From the NCBI GenBank assembly GCA_905200315.1, contig CAJKKA010000104.1, positions 1 to 5,862 on the forward strand: DNA of 5,862 bases, given 5' to 3'. Each line of letters opens with the position of its first letter. Positions within the stretch are counted from its first letter, which is position 1. The DNA is from an uncultured Clostridium sp. (GTDB lineage: Bacteria; Bacillota_A; Clostridia; TANB77; CAG-508). A program made the position numbers and the translations under genes. The notes below the pieces were generated by a model that was not told the origin of the DNA, searched no databases, and saw only the letters and a list, made by a program, of their open reading frames with translations. This document shows positions 1 through 4,725 of this stretch, piece after piece.

Positions 1-587
1 AGAACTACTTTCTTCCCTTCTTTTCTTGCTTTTATAAGAGTTGGTAGTGCTTGAATCCTTGTAGCCTTCATATTGCTTCCCCAAACAATATAATAATCGC
101 TATTTTCTAGTTCTCTCGGATCTAATGCTCCGGTAGAACCCATTACAGAATTATATCCTGCACCTTTTGCCGATGAACATAGAGTTTTTACCAAAGAACA
201 TGCACCCATCTTGTTAAACAATGCATCTCCACAATTACGATGAATAACACTCATTACTCCAGAATAATAAACTGGTAAAATCGCACTCGGACCATCTTCT
301 TTTATAATTTTTTTCCACTTATCTGTTATTTCCTGTGCTGCTTCTTCCCATGTTATTTTTTCAAATTTTCCTTCTCCCTTTTTGCCAATTCTTTTTAATG
401 GAGTTAAAATTCTATCCTTAGAGTGAACAGACTCTTCATAGTTTCTCATCTTTCTGCATATTAACCCCTGTGTTGCTGGATGATTTTCGTCACCTTTAAC
501 TTTTAATATCTTTTTTCCATCTGTTTCTATAACTAATCCACATGAAGTAGGACAGTCATATGGACATATACTCTTCTTGATTTTCAT
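1..587 (-). CDS. Molybdopterin oxidoreductase, N-terminal part (runs off left edge)
   Basis: Only the first 195 residues are inside the window. The start ATG (585-587) follows an AAAGGAG site at 596-602 with 8-base spacing. Residues 8-44 carry the N-terminal iron-sulfur signature of the DMSO reductase family: C8-x3-C12-x3-C16-x27-C44, in the context CPYDCPTSCGL. This binds one [4Fe-4S] cluster beside the bis-MGD molybdenum or tungsten cofactor. C137, in TLCSSAKGAG, lies where family members carry the metal ligand, so a Cys-ligated metal is plausible. There is no twin-arginine or other signal peptide, so the enzyme is probably cytoplasmic. The protein resembles the stand-alone YoaE/YyaE-like group more than respiratory NarG or DmsA. 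The substrate cannot be told: the C-terminal cofactor domain and any partner subunits are outside. Family assignment is confident; the reaction is unknown. Confidence 0.93.
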   Translation of the reverse strand, partial: MKIKKSICPYDCPTSCGLVIETDGKKILKVKGDENHPATQGLICRKMRNYEESVHSKDRILTPLKRIGKKGEGKFEKITWEEAAQEITDKWKKIIKEDGPSAILPVYYSGVMSVIHRNCGDALFNKMGACSLVKTLCSSAKGAGYNSVMGSTGALDPRELENSDYYIVWGSNMKATRIQALPTLIKARKEGKKVV

Positions 588-650
588 TGTAAATACTCCT
601 TTATATTATTCCTATATTTATAATAATTTTTTAATTAATTCCATACTTAG

Positions 651-694
651 ACTTTATATATTTTATCATATTTTTTCAATGACATATATCACAT
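651..694 (-). promoter_or_regulatory. Possible promoter and Crp/Fnr-like dyad of the molybdopterin oxidoreductase
   Basis: On the minus strand TTGAAA (674-679) lies 17 bases from TAAAGT (651-656). An alternative extended -10, TGATAAAAT, is at 660-668. An imperfect dyad TGTGATATATGTCA at 680-693 resembles a Crp/Fnr-type site. Its centre would fall near -42 for the first promoter. The surroundings are extremely AT-rich, so chance matches are likely. The rest of 588-710 shows nothing else. Confidence 0.3.
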
Positions 695-710
695 ACAAGA
701 TGATATAAAC

Positions 711-748
711 AAAAAAATCCCTTATCTTAGCTCAAGAAAAGAGATTTT
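711..748 (-). terminator. Intrinsic terminator after the alpha/beta hydrolase gene
   Basis: Read on the minus strand, AAAATCTCTT (739-748) pairs with AAGGGATTTT (714-723) through one G-U wobble. An inner TCTT/AAGA stem extends it, and a run of seven T (711-717) follows. On the plus strand the wobble becomes an A-C mismatch, so the element belongs to the minus transcript. It starts 26 bases past the hydrolase stop codon. Confidence 0.85.
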
Positions 749-774
749 AATTTATATATTTAAAATAAATTTAT

Positions 775-1476
775 TTATTTCATAAAGTTTAATATTTCTT
801 TAATTGTTTCATTCCATTGTTTTTCACTATAGATTTTTGCTGAATTATCTCCCAATTGTTCTCCATAGTTTCCGAATTGAGCGTGATTTCCTCCATCTAT
901 CACAATTTCAGAAAGATTATTTGCATTTTTTATAGAATCAGAATATTTTTCTCTATTTAAAACACCATCTTCACTTCCGTAAATTGATAAAACAGGAATA
1001 TCTAATTCTTTTGTTGGATATGCTGCTAATAAAACAACACCTTTTAATTTATCTTGATAATTTGCTGCATATGAAGCCGCCATAGCACCACCTAGTGAAT
1101 GTCCTCCAATATACCAATTTTGTATATTTGTAAACTCATTAATAACACCGTCAGCTGCACTAGAATCAAGCACTGCTAAGTTAAATGGCATTTCTACAAG
1201 TACGACACAGATTCCTTTTTCTGCAAGACCTGCTAATATAGGTTCATATGCCTTCGCTTCTACTTTTCCTCCAGGATAAAATATTAATCCCGTTTTGCTA
1301 TTAGTGTCTCCATACACTGTATAATTATCTTGTTGCTCTACTTTTATATTTGAAACTTCGTAATCTTTTGCATGATAGTAATCTGATGCATAGATATAAA
1401 ATCCACCTATACATATTAGTATTACTACGAATAAACCGATTATAACTTTCTTGAAATACGATTTTTTCGCCGTCAT
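775..1476 (-). CDS. Membrane-anchored alpha/beta hydrolase
   Basis: The 233-residue protein has a charged N-terminus followed by one hydrophobic segment (about residues 11-30), which is either a membrane anchor or an uncleaved signal. The catalytic domain would lie outside the cell. Hydrolase landmarks are in order: YPGG at 67-70 (oxyanion-hole region), the nucleophile elbow GHSLGG at 125-130 with S127 as nucleophile, D170 in YGSEDGV as the acid, and H198 in GGNHAQFG. The catalytic triad is therefore complete. This fits the serine esterase/lipase-like alpha/beta hydrolases of Gram-positive bacteria; the substrate is unknown. The start is supported by a GGGAGG site 5 bases upstream. The gene lies 67 bases downstream of the GNAT gene on the same strand with no terminator between, so the two may be co-transcribed. 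Confidence 0.92.
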   Translation of the reverse strand: MTAKKSYFKKVIIGLFVVILICIGGFYIYASDYYHAKDYEVSNIKVEQQDNYTVYGDTNSKTGLIFYPGGKVEAKAYEPILAGLAEKGICVVLVEMPFNLAVLDSSAADGVINEFTNIQNWYIGGHSLGGAMAASYAANYQDKLKGVVLLAAYPTKELDIPVLSIYGSEDGVLNREKYSDSIKNANNLSEIVIDGGNHAQFGNYGEQLGDNSAKIYSEKQWNETIKEILNFMK

Positions 1477-1543
1477 ATATTCCTCCCATAATTTTTATAG
1501 CTTTTCATAACATTTTACCATGAATATAAGTTATTTCGGTTAT

Positions 1544-2068
1544 TTAATTGTCTATCCAATAAACTTGAATAATTTTGCCATCTATATAGGTAAATTCCTT
1601 TTCAAGCTTTCCCCCACATTTCACAATTATTTTTCTTGAGCCTTCATTTTCTTTATAACATGCAAGCATAACATTATTTATATTTATTGTCTTTGCATAT
1701 TCAAGAGCCTGTTTTAAAATTTCCGTTCCATAACCTTTTTTTCGTTCCGATGGTCTAACACTATATCCAATATGTCCCCCACAAATTGATAAAAAATAAT
1801 TTAGACGATGGCGTATATCTACCATTCCGACTATTCTATTATCAGAAGTTCTGACTACAAAAAATGTAGTCGCATCAACCCAATCTTTTGATACTGTATC
1901 TGGATTTGAGCTTTTCTCTAAGTGCTCTAACCATTCTTCATAAGTTAAATTATCTAAAAGTGCACTTCCATTAATGATTTTTTCTCCCTTCTCAAAATGT
2001 TCCTGTCTATAATCTAATGCTTGCTCTTTTAAATCGGTTGTCGGTTTTACTAATATTAAATTATCCAT
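1544..2068 (-). CDS. GNAT-family N-acetyltransferase
   Basis: The 174-residue protein is a single GNAT domain preceded by about 60 residues that look family-specific. Motif A, the acetyl-CoA pyrophosphate-binding loop, is in GHIGYSVRPSERKKGYGTEIL: R109-x2-G112-x-G114 matches the Q/R-x2-G-x-G/A rule. The following helix (TEILKQALEYA) and the NEGSRKIIVKCGGK segment (141-154) form motif B. The protein looks like the COG3981 group of predicted acetyltransferases, whose substrates are mostly unknown; small-molecule acetylation is an inference from the fold. It is soluble and cytoplasmic. A GGGAGGG site 5 bases before the ATG supports the start. It is the likely first gene of a two-gene transcript with the alpha/beta hydrolase. 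The 134 bases upstream are extremely AT-rich and show no convincing promoter. Confidence 0.92.
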   Translation of the reverse strand: MDNLILVKPTTDLKEQALDYRQEHFEKGEKIINGSALLDNLTYEEWLEHLEKSSNPDTVSKDWVDATTFFVVRTSDNRIVGMVDIRHRLNYFLSICGGHIGYSVRPSERKKGYGTEILKQALEYAKTININNVMLACYKENEGSRKIIVKCGGKLEKEFTYIDGKIIQVYWIDN

Positions 2069-2202
2069 GATATCCCTCCCAATAGCGTTGTTTAACCTTT
2101 TATTATTTATTAATTAAATTAAAAATATTTTTATTCCTATTATATATTAATTGATAAACTTTTTATTTGAATATATACTGTTTTTTTAATTATTTTTAGA
2201 TA

Positions 2203-2257
2203 CAACAAAAGAATCTACTTAGGTTCATACAATTAAGTACGAAATTAAGTAGATTCT
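2203..2257 (-). terminator. Intrinsic terminator closing the riboswitch unit
   Basis: A perfect 12-base stem, AGAATCTACTTA (2246-2257 on minus) with TAAGTAGATTCT (2210-2221), is followed on the minus strand by TTTTGTTG. The plus-strand exit side reads CTAAAATG, which is not T-rich, so the minus transcript is the one that ends here. The 24-base loop contains a direct repeat, TACTTAATT, of which the first copy partly belongs to the stem. Confidence 0.85.
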
Positions 2258-2270
2258 CTAAAATGTAAAA

Positions 2271-2308
2271 CAATTACCGTCGGTCACAATTGATAGACTG
2301 CGCCCGAC
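2271..2308 (-). other. GC-rich dyad segment between the small ORF and the terminator
   Basis: This stretch is much richer in GC than its surroundings. On the minus strand it can form two competing folds: GTCGG (about 2304-2308) with CCGAC (2279-2283), or CAATT (2288-2292) with AATTG (2271-2275) around an ACC/GGT core. It starts right after the stop of the 27-codon ORF. Alternative pairings suggest a functional RNA, but no known family is recognised. Confidence 0.4.
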
Positions 2309-2309
2309 C

Positions 2310-2393
2310 TTACCTGTCTTTTGGTCCATCCTCGCTTATGCCTTCTGGTGGAGCATCCGTAGTATGGATGCTTTGGTTACTACGTGTTTTCAT
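2310..2393 (-). CDS. Possible 27-residue peptide under guanidine riboswitch control
   Basis: An ATG at 2391-2393 opens 27 codons and ends in TAA. A full AGGAGG site (2403-2408) lies 9 bases upstream; a GTG directly before the ATG would be spaced by 6 bases and is an alternative start. The peptide is hydrophilic, with no membrane segment. It starts MKTRSNQSIHTT, has a DAPPEG turn and ends SEDGPKDR. It does not resemble an SMR guanidine exporter (Gdx/SugE), the usual gene behind this riboswitch. Its codons are richer in GC than its neighbours, and AGCATCC/GGATGCT (2353-2359 and 2367-2373) can form a 7-bp hairpin inside it, so the segment could instead be an untranslated structured RNA. Promoter, riboswitch, ribosome binding site and terminator are all in place, which argues that something here is expressed. 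No function is known to me. Confidence 0.4.
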   Translation of the reverse strand: MKTRSNQSIHTTDAPPEGISEDGPKDR

Positions 2394-2514
2394 CACTGTT
2401 CGCCTCCTGCATCTGTATTTGCTTTACACTAATATTATGTCCTGTGATATTTTTTATATACTAAAATTGATATGTTTATTTTTTCCAAATCAAAGTCTTT
2501 TTCTGTTTAATACA

Positions 2515-2554
2515 AAAAGCCTAGGAAATATCGTTAAATATCTCCCAGGCTTTT
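2515..2554 (-). terminator. Riboswitch expression-platform terminator
   Basis: On the minus strand the 17-base arms 2538-2554 and 2515-2531 pair fully with two G-U wobbles around a 6-base loop, followed by TTTTTG. The upstream arm, which begins AAAAGCCTGGGAGA, is also the conserved 3' end of the aptamer. Ligand-stabilised aptamer and terminator are therefore mutually exclusive, which predicts transcription only when ligand is bound. Confidence 0.88.
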
Positions 2555-2633
2555 ATCTTTCCGTGTCCACAAATATACTTGTGTGTTTTCTCTCGGACCA
2601 GCTAGTACAAACTACGGAACCATAGAAAACCAT
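2538..2633 (-). ncRNA. Guanidine-I (ykkC-type) riboswitch aptamer
   Basis: The minus strand carries the conserved ykkC blocks in order: GGTTCCG (2615-2621), CTGGTCCGAGAGA (2589-2601), a short variable hairpin (about 2568-2585), ACACGG (2561-2566), GATAAAAGCC (2548-2557) and GGGAGA (2541-2546). From known families, the ykkC class includes guanidine-I (subtype 1) and the ppGpp, PRPP and nucleotide-binding subtype 2 RNAs. The GGTCCGAGAGA and ACACGG blocks and the lack of the extra GAAAGUGU element of subtype 2 favour guanidine. The P1 strand reads CTATGG where CTAGGG is usual, and the 3' strand CCTGGG where CCCGGG is usual. The aptamer sits about 30 bases after a strong promoter and overlaps a terminator. 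The unusual point is what follows: no transporter or carboxylase gene. Confidence 0.9.
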
Positions 2634-2668
2634 AAAATTATTATTTTTAATTCTGAAATCTAAAGCTA

Positions 2669-2697
2669 ATTTTATCACAATTATATTTGTCTATCAA
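2669..2697 (-). promoter_or_regulatory. Promoter of the guanidine riboswitch unit
   Basis: TTGATA (2692-2697) and TAAAAT (2669-2674) are separated by exactly 17 bases on the minus strand. A TG one base before the -10 makes it an extended -10. Transcription would start near 2662, about 30 bases before the aptamer. It lies just after the DUF4405 stop codon, making the riboswitch unit independent of that gene. Confidence 0.75.
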
Positions 2698-2709
2698 GTA
2701 ATTAATATA

Positions 2710-3465
2710 TTAACTTGCTTGTTTCATTTTATTATTTTTAGCTGTCTTTTTATTTTTCTTAATTGCCGAATCAACATAATAAGTTCCGATAGTAAATACT
2801 CCCATCATACTTCCATATACATTGATTAATTGTAGGAAAGATAAACTTTCTTTTTTGTAATGTCCTCCACCTTCTGGTGCCTCAATATCTTGTGGAACTA
2901 TATGCTGTGCTGCATATGAAAGTGTGTTATTCACTTTTGTAAAATATCCTTGAGTATGTAAATTATAAGTTCCTAAAACTAAAATTGCAACAACTACTAT
3001 TCTTGCTATTATTATTGACATCGTTCCAGAATTTTTTATGTTGAACATTTTTTTGAAAAAATTACTTACAAAGTTCCAGTAAAGTCCTAAATGAAGTCCT
3101 ATAAGAGCTATTGATAAATATGAAGCTCCTATGTGAAGCATCTTCCAGAACATCACTCTATCGTAATTTGCAGCTTTCATTATACATATACCACTTACTA
3201 ATATAGCGCAAACTGTTACTAATAAACAAAAACTGATTATATACGAAATTCTTGTTCTTGTTTTTAAATTTTTATCAAATATTCTTTTTGTTATATTAAC
3301 TACCCATTTTCTATTTACTATAATATGTACTAATATAAGTGCTCCAAATATAATTCCACCTATAACATGGAATTTAAATCCTAATAATCCTATATTAAAA
3401 AATGTAACAAATAATGCTATCATCGCTATATCTACTGCTATTTTAAAAATATTTTTCTTATTCAT
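2710..3465 (-). CDS. DUF4405 membrane protein, probable two-heme b-type cytochrome
   Basis: The 251-residue protein has about six hydrophobic segments (roughly 8-30, 33-50, 73-96, 108-130, 149-169 and 211-232) and a lysine-rich cytoplasmic tail. The N-terminal part fits the DUF4405 family. Two histidine pairs sit in membrane helices with identical spacing, H33-x13-H47 in helix 2 and H111-x13-H125 in helix 4. This is the classic layout of bis-heme b cytochromes and ferric reductase/NOX-type membrane domains, one heme near each membrane face. A role in transmembrane electron transfer, for example metal or quinone reduction, is inferred; the partner is not visible, and no flavin or NAD domain is present. 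An AGGAGG site 6 bases upstream fixes the start. It is divergent from the AraC gene, its likely regulator. No terminator follows its stop codon. Confidence 0.85.
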   Translation of the reverse strand: MNKKNIFKIAVDIAMIALFVTFFNIGLLGFKFHVIGGIIFGALILVHIIVNRKWVVNITKRIFDKNLKTRTRISYIISFCLLVTVCAILVSGICIMKAANYDRVMFWKMLHIGASYLSIALIGLHLGLYWNFVSNFFKKMFNIKNSGTMSIIIARIVVVAILVLGTYNLHTQGYFTKVNNTLSYAAQHIVPQDIEAPEGGGHYKKESLSFLQLINVYGSMMGVFTIGTYYVDSAIKKNKKTAKNNKMKQAS

Positions 3466-3537
3466 TATCTTCCTCCTATTAAAATACTTTTTATCTCTTT
3501 TATCAAGTTCTGATATTGATTTTCATTAACATTATTT

Positions 3538-3543
3538 ATTATA
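3538..3543 (-). promoter_or_regulatory. Likely -10 box of the DUF4405 gene
   Basis: A perfect TATAAT on the minus strand has no recognisable -35 at 16-18 bases (the positions read AATTTA-like). Transcription would begin near 3531, giving a leader of about 65 bases. The missing -35 and the repeats just upstream suggest an activator-dependent promoter. Confidence 0.5.
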
Positions 3544-3570
3544 TATGGTATTTGATATTTTAAATTTAAA

Positions 3571-3620
3571 TATATTTGGTTTTTTTACACTATATTTGGT
3601 TGATTTTTAATATATTTAAG
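3571..3620 (-). repeat. Three tandem 20-bp-phased repeats, candidate AraC-type operator
   Basis: On the plus strand TATATTTGGTT occurs exactly at 3571-3581 and 3591-3601, and a degenerate copy, TATATTTAAG, starts at 3611. The period is exactly 20 bases, about two helical turns. Relative to a start near 3531 the first two copies fall at about -40 to -50 and -60 to -70, as AraC half-sites do at an activated promoter. The neighbouring divergent AraC protein is the obvious candidate ligand. Confidence 0.5.
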
Positions 3621-3635
3621 TTAACTCCAAGTCAA
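3607..3635 (-). promoter_or_regulatory. Alternative upstream promoter with MerR-like dyad
   Basis: On the minus strand TTGACT (3630-3635) runs into CTTGGAGTTAACTTAAAT (3614-3631), which matches the MerR-type operator pattern CTTGGAGTTAACTCCAAG at 15 of 18 positions. Possible -10 boxes are TATTAA (17-base spacer) or TATATT (15-base spacer). The right half-site is eroded and no MerR gene is in the window, so it may be a relic or simply a promoter. Confidence 0.35.
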
Positions 3636-3668
3636 TATCTTTTTTATGTTTTTATTTTGTTTCTAATG

Positions 3669-3723
3669 ATATATCATTTATATATAGCTTCATTAGTTGA
3701 CTTTTTATATATAAATGATATAT
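3669..3723. repeat. 18-bp perfect inverted repeat in the divergent control region
   Basis: Arms 3669-3686 and 3706-3723 are perfect reverse complements (left arm beginning ATATATCATTTATATATA) with a 19-base loop. The left arm overlaps a separate palindrome, ATGATATATCAT (3666-3677). The right arm covers part of the -10 of the AraC promoter and the loop holds its -35. There is no GC core or T tract, so it is not a terminator; a dimeric repressor site or a DNA cruciform is possible. Confidence 0.8.
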
Positions 3724-3724
3724 T
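3697..3724 (+). promoter_or_regulatory. Promoter of the AraC-family regulator
   Basis: TTGACT (3697-3702) and TATATT (3719-3724) are 16 bases apart, one mismatch each from consensus. Transcription would begin near 3731, leaving a leader of about 90 bases. The promoter is embedded in the inverted repeat and is followed at once by the Fur-like box. Confidence 0.6.
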
Positions 3725-3730
3725 ATTTAT

Positions 3731-3759
3731 TGATAGTAATTATCATTAATTAGTGATAA
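3731..3759 (+). promoter_or_regulatory. Fur-like box at the AraC transcription start
   Basis: TGATAGTAATTATCA (3731-3745) differs at one position from the 7-1-7 Fur consensus TGATAATnATTATCA. An overlapping palindrome, TTATCATTAATTAGTGATAA (3740-3759), has one mismatched pair in ten. Placement at the predicted start site is typical of repression by iron-loaded Fur. The base composition favours chance matches, so this rests on the closeness of the fit and the location. Confidence 0.5.
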
Positions 3760-3819
3760 TATATTATTTTTTTGCAACACATTGATTATTAAAAATAGAC
3801 AACTTTGAGGAGAGACATA

Positions 3820-4545
3820 ATGAATCTTATAACTTCAACATTAAACGATTTTTATCATTGCTGTAAAATACCTGTTAAAGCAATTTCTTATGAGCTAAAT
3901 GAAATATATAAAATTGGATATAATGAGGAATTAGAAACATATTTTCCTATAAAAGATATTTATACATTAGTTCATAGTGGAGAGGAATACTTAAATCATA
4001 GTATAAAAGTTTCAGAAGATATTTGCTATAAAATTGTAAATATTTCAAAACCAAATAAATATAGAGGTTTTTTTGTACTTGGTCCTATTTCTACTTGTAG
4101 TTCAAGAAAAACAAATGACTCTATAACTTATATCCCTTTACATTGTTTTGATTATTGTGCTCAAATACTTTTAAGCATTGCAACTGATAAATTTAATAAA
4201 ACTATGTCTACTAAAAGTTTCAATCCTCATATAAAAAAAGCTATCGAATATGTACATAAACACTATGATAAAAGTATAAATATTACAGATTTATGTGAGC
4301 ATTTAAATTTAAATAAAAGCTATTTTTGTAGTACTTTCAAAACTACAACTGGTCATACTTTTTGTCATTTTCTAAATCATTTTAGGATTGAAAAAAGCAA
4401 AAAATTGCTCTTGGAAACAGATTTAAATATGCTTGATATTGCACTGTCTGTTGGATTTAATAACCAAAATTATTATTGCACAATGTTTAAAAAATTTACT
4501 GGCAAAACCCCTCTACAGTATAGAGTTTGCAATAAACATTCGTAA
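3820..4545 (+). CDS. AraC-family transcriptional regulator
   Basis: I chose the ATG at 3820 (241 residues) because GAGGAG at 3807-3812 lies 7 bases upstream; an in-frame TTG at 3805 overlaps that binding site and would leave none of its own. Residues 1 to about 130 form a sensory domain that I cannot assign. It is rich in cysteine (C14, C15, C69, C93, C109, C113), which could suit metal or redox sensing, though this is speculation. Residues about 136-235 are the AraC DNA-binding domain: a first helix-turn-helix in INITDLCEHLNLNKSYFCSTFK and the second with the family signature ALSVGFNNQNYYCTMFKKFTGKTPLQYR. It is transcribed divergently from the DUF4405 gene and likely regulates it. A Fur-like box at its start site suggests iron-dependent expression. 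Confidence 0.93.
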   Translation: MNLITSTLNDFYHCCKIPVKAISYELNEIYKIGYNEELETYFPIKDIYTLVHSGEEYLNHSIKVSEDICYKIVNISKPNKYRGFFVLGPISTCSSRKTNDSITYIPLHCFDYCAQILLSIATDKFNKTMSTKSFNPHIKKAIEYVHKHYDKSINITDLCEHLNLNKSYFCSTFKTTTGHTFCHFLNHFRIEKSKKLLLETDLNMLDIALSVGFNNQNYYCTMFKKFTGKTPLQYRVCNKHS

Positions 4546-4550
4546 CGTTT

Positions 4551-4596
4551 AAAAAAATAACCCCACACAAGGTATATTCTTGCATGAGGTTATTTT
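4551..4596 (-). terminator. Terminator between the convergent NimA-like and AraC genes
   Basis: On the minus strand, arms 4579-4596 and 4554-4571 pair over 18 bases with three G-U wobbles, followed by seven T in a row. On the plus strand the wobbles become mismatches and the tail is only TTTTC, so it is optimised for the minus transcript, though it may also slow plus-strand transcripts from the AraC gene, which stops 5 bases before it. Confidence 0.85.
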
Positions 4597-4618
4597 CTAA
4601 AATGTTTTTGATGTATAT

Positions 4619-4725
4619 TTATTTTAATTGATCTTTTGTATAATAATTTGCATCTTTAAATGCAGTATTTATATCAGTTATCCCTCTAATATTTCTGCTG
4701 CTTTCTTAAGTTCTTCCCTTATATA
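4619..4725 (-). pseudogene. Broken coding remnant behind the NimA-like gene
   Basis: Directly after the TAA of the upstream gene and in the same frame the minus strand reads YIREELKKAAEILEG and a stop (4678-4680). Shifting frame at the GGG of 4682-4684 continues GITDINTAFKDANYYTKDQL, one further K, and a TAA at 4619-4621. Adding one G to that run would join both parts into a single amphipathic, lysine/glutamate-rich stretch of 35 residues. It ends 22 bases before the terminator hairpin, where a gene end would be expected. It may be a lost C-terminal extension or the tail of another gene. No family is recognised, and short AT-rich stretches can look coding by chance. Confidence 0.4.

Noticed and set aside
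1477..1543. Separate promoter for the alpha/beta hydrolase (TAAAAT in the spacer)
   Set aside because: No acceptable -35 lies 16-18 bases upstream, and no terminator separates it from the GNAT gene, so co-transcription is simpler.
2271..2373. Paired ACGG-containing hairpins as a possible guanidine-II (mini-ykkC) riboswitch downstream of the guanidine-I one
   Set aside because: The ACGG tetramers at the two hairpins fall in or beside the stems rather than in the loops as the guanidine-II motif requires.
2258..2425. Decayed SMR guanidine exporter
   Set aside because: No minus-strand frame shows the hydrophobic helices or the start typical of Gdx/SugE proteins; stops interrupt all frames outside the 27 codons.
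2290..2625. 111-codon open frame on the plus strand
   Set aside because: It is antisense to the guanidine riboswitch and its terminators, has no ribosome binding site, and its hydrophobic text comes from reading conserved RNA blocks in reverse.
3571..3620. CRISPR array
   Set aside because: Repeats are only about 11 bases with 9-base AT-rich spacers, well below CRISPR dimensions, and no cas genes are nearby.
3805..3819. TTG start giving five extra residues to the AraC protein
   Set aside because: These bases include the GAGGAG binding site for the ATG at 3820, and no other binding site precedes the TTG.
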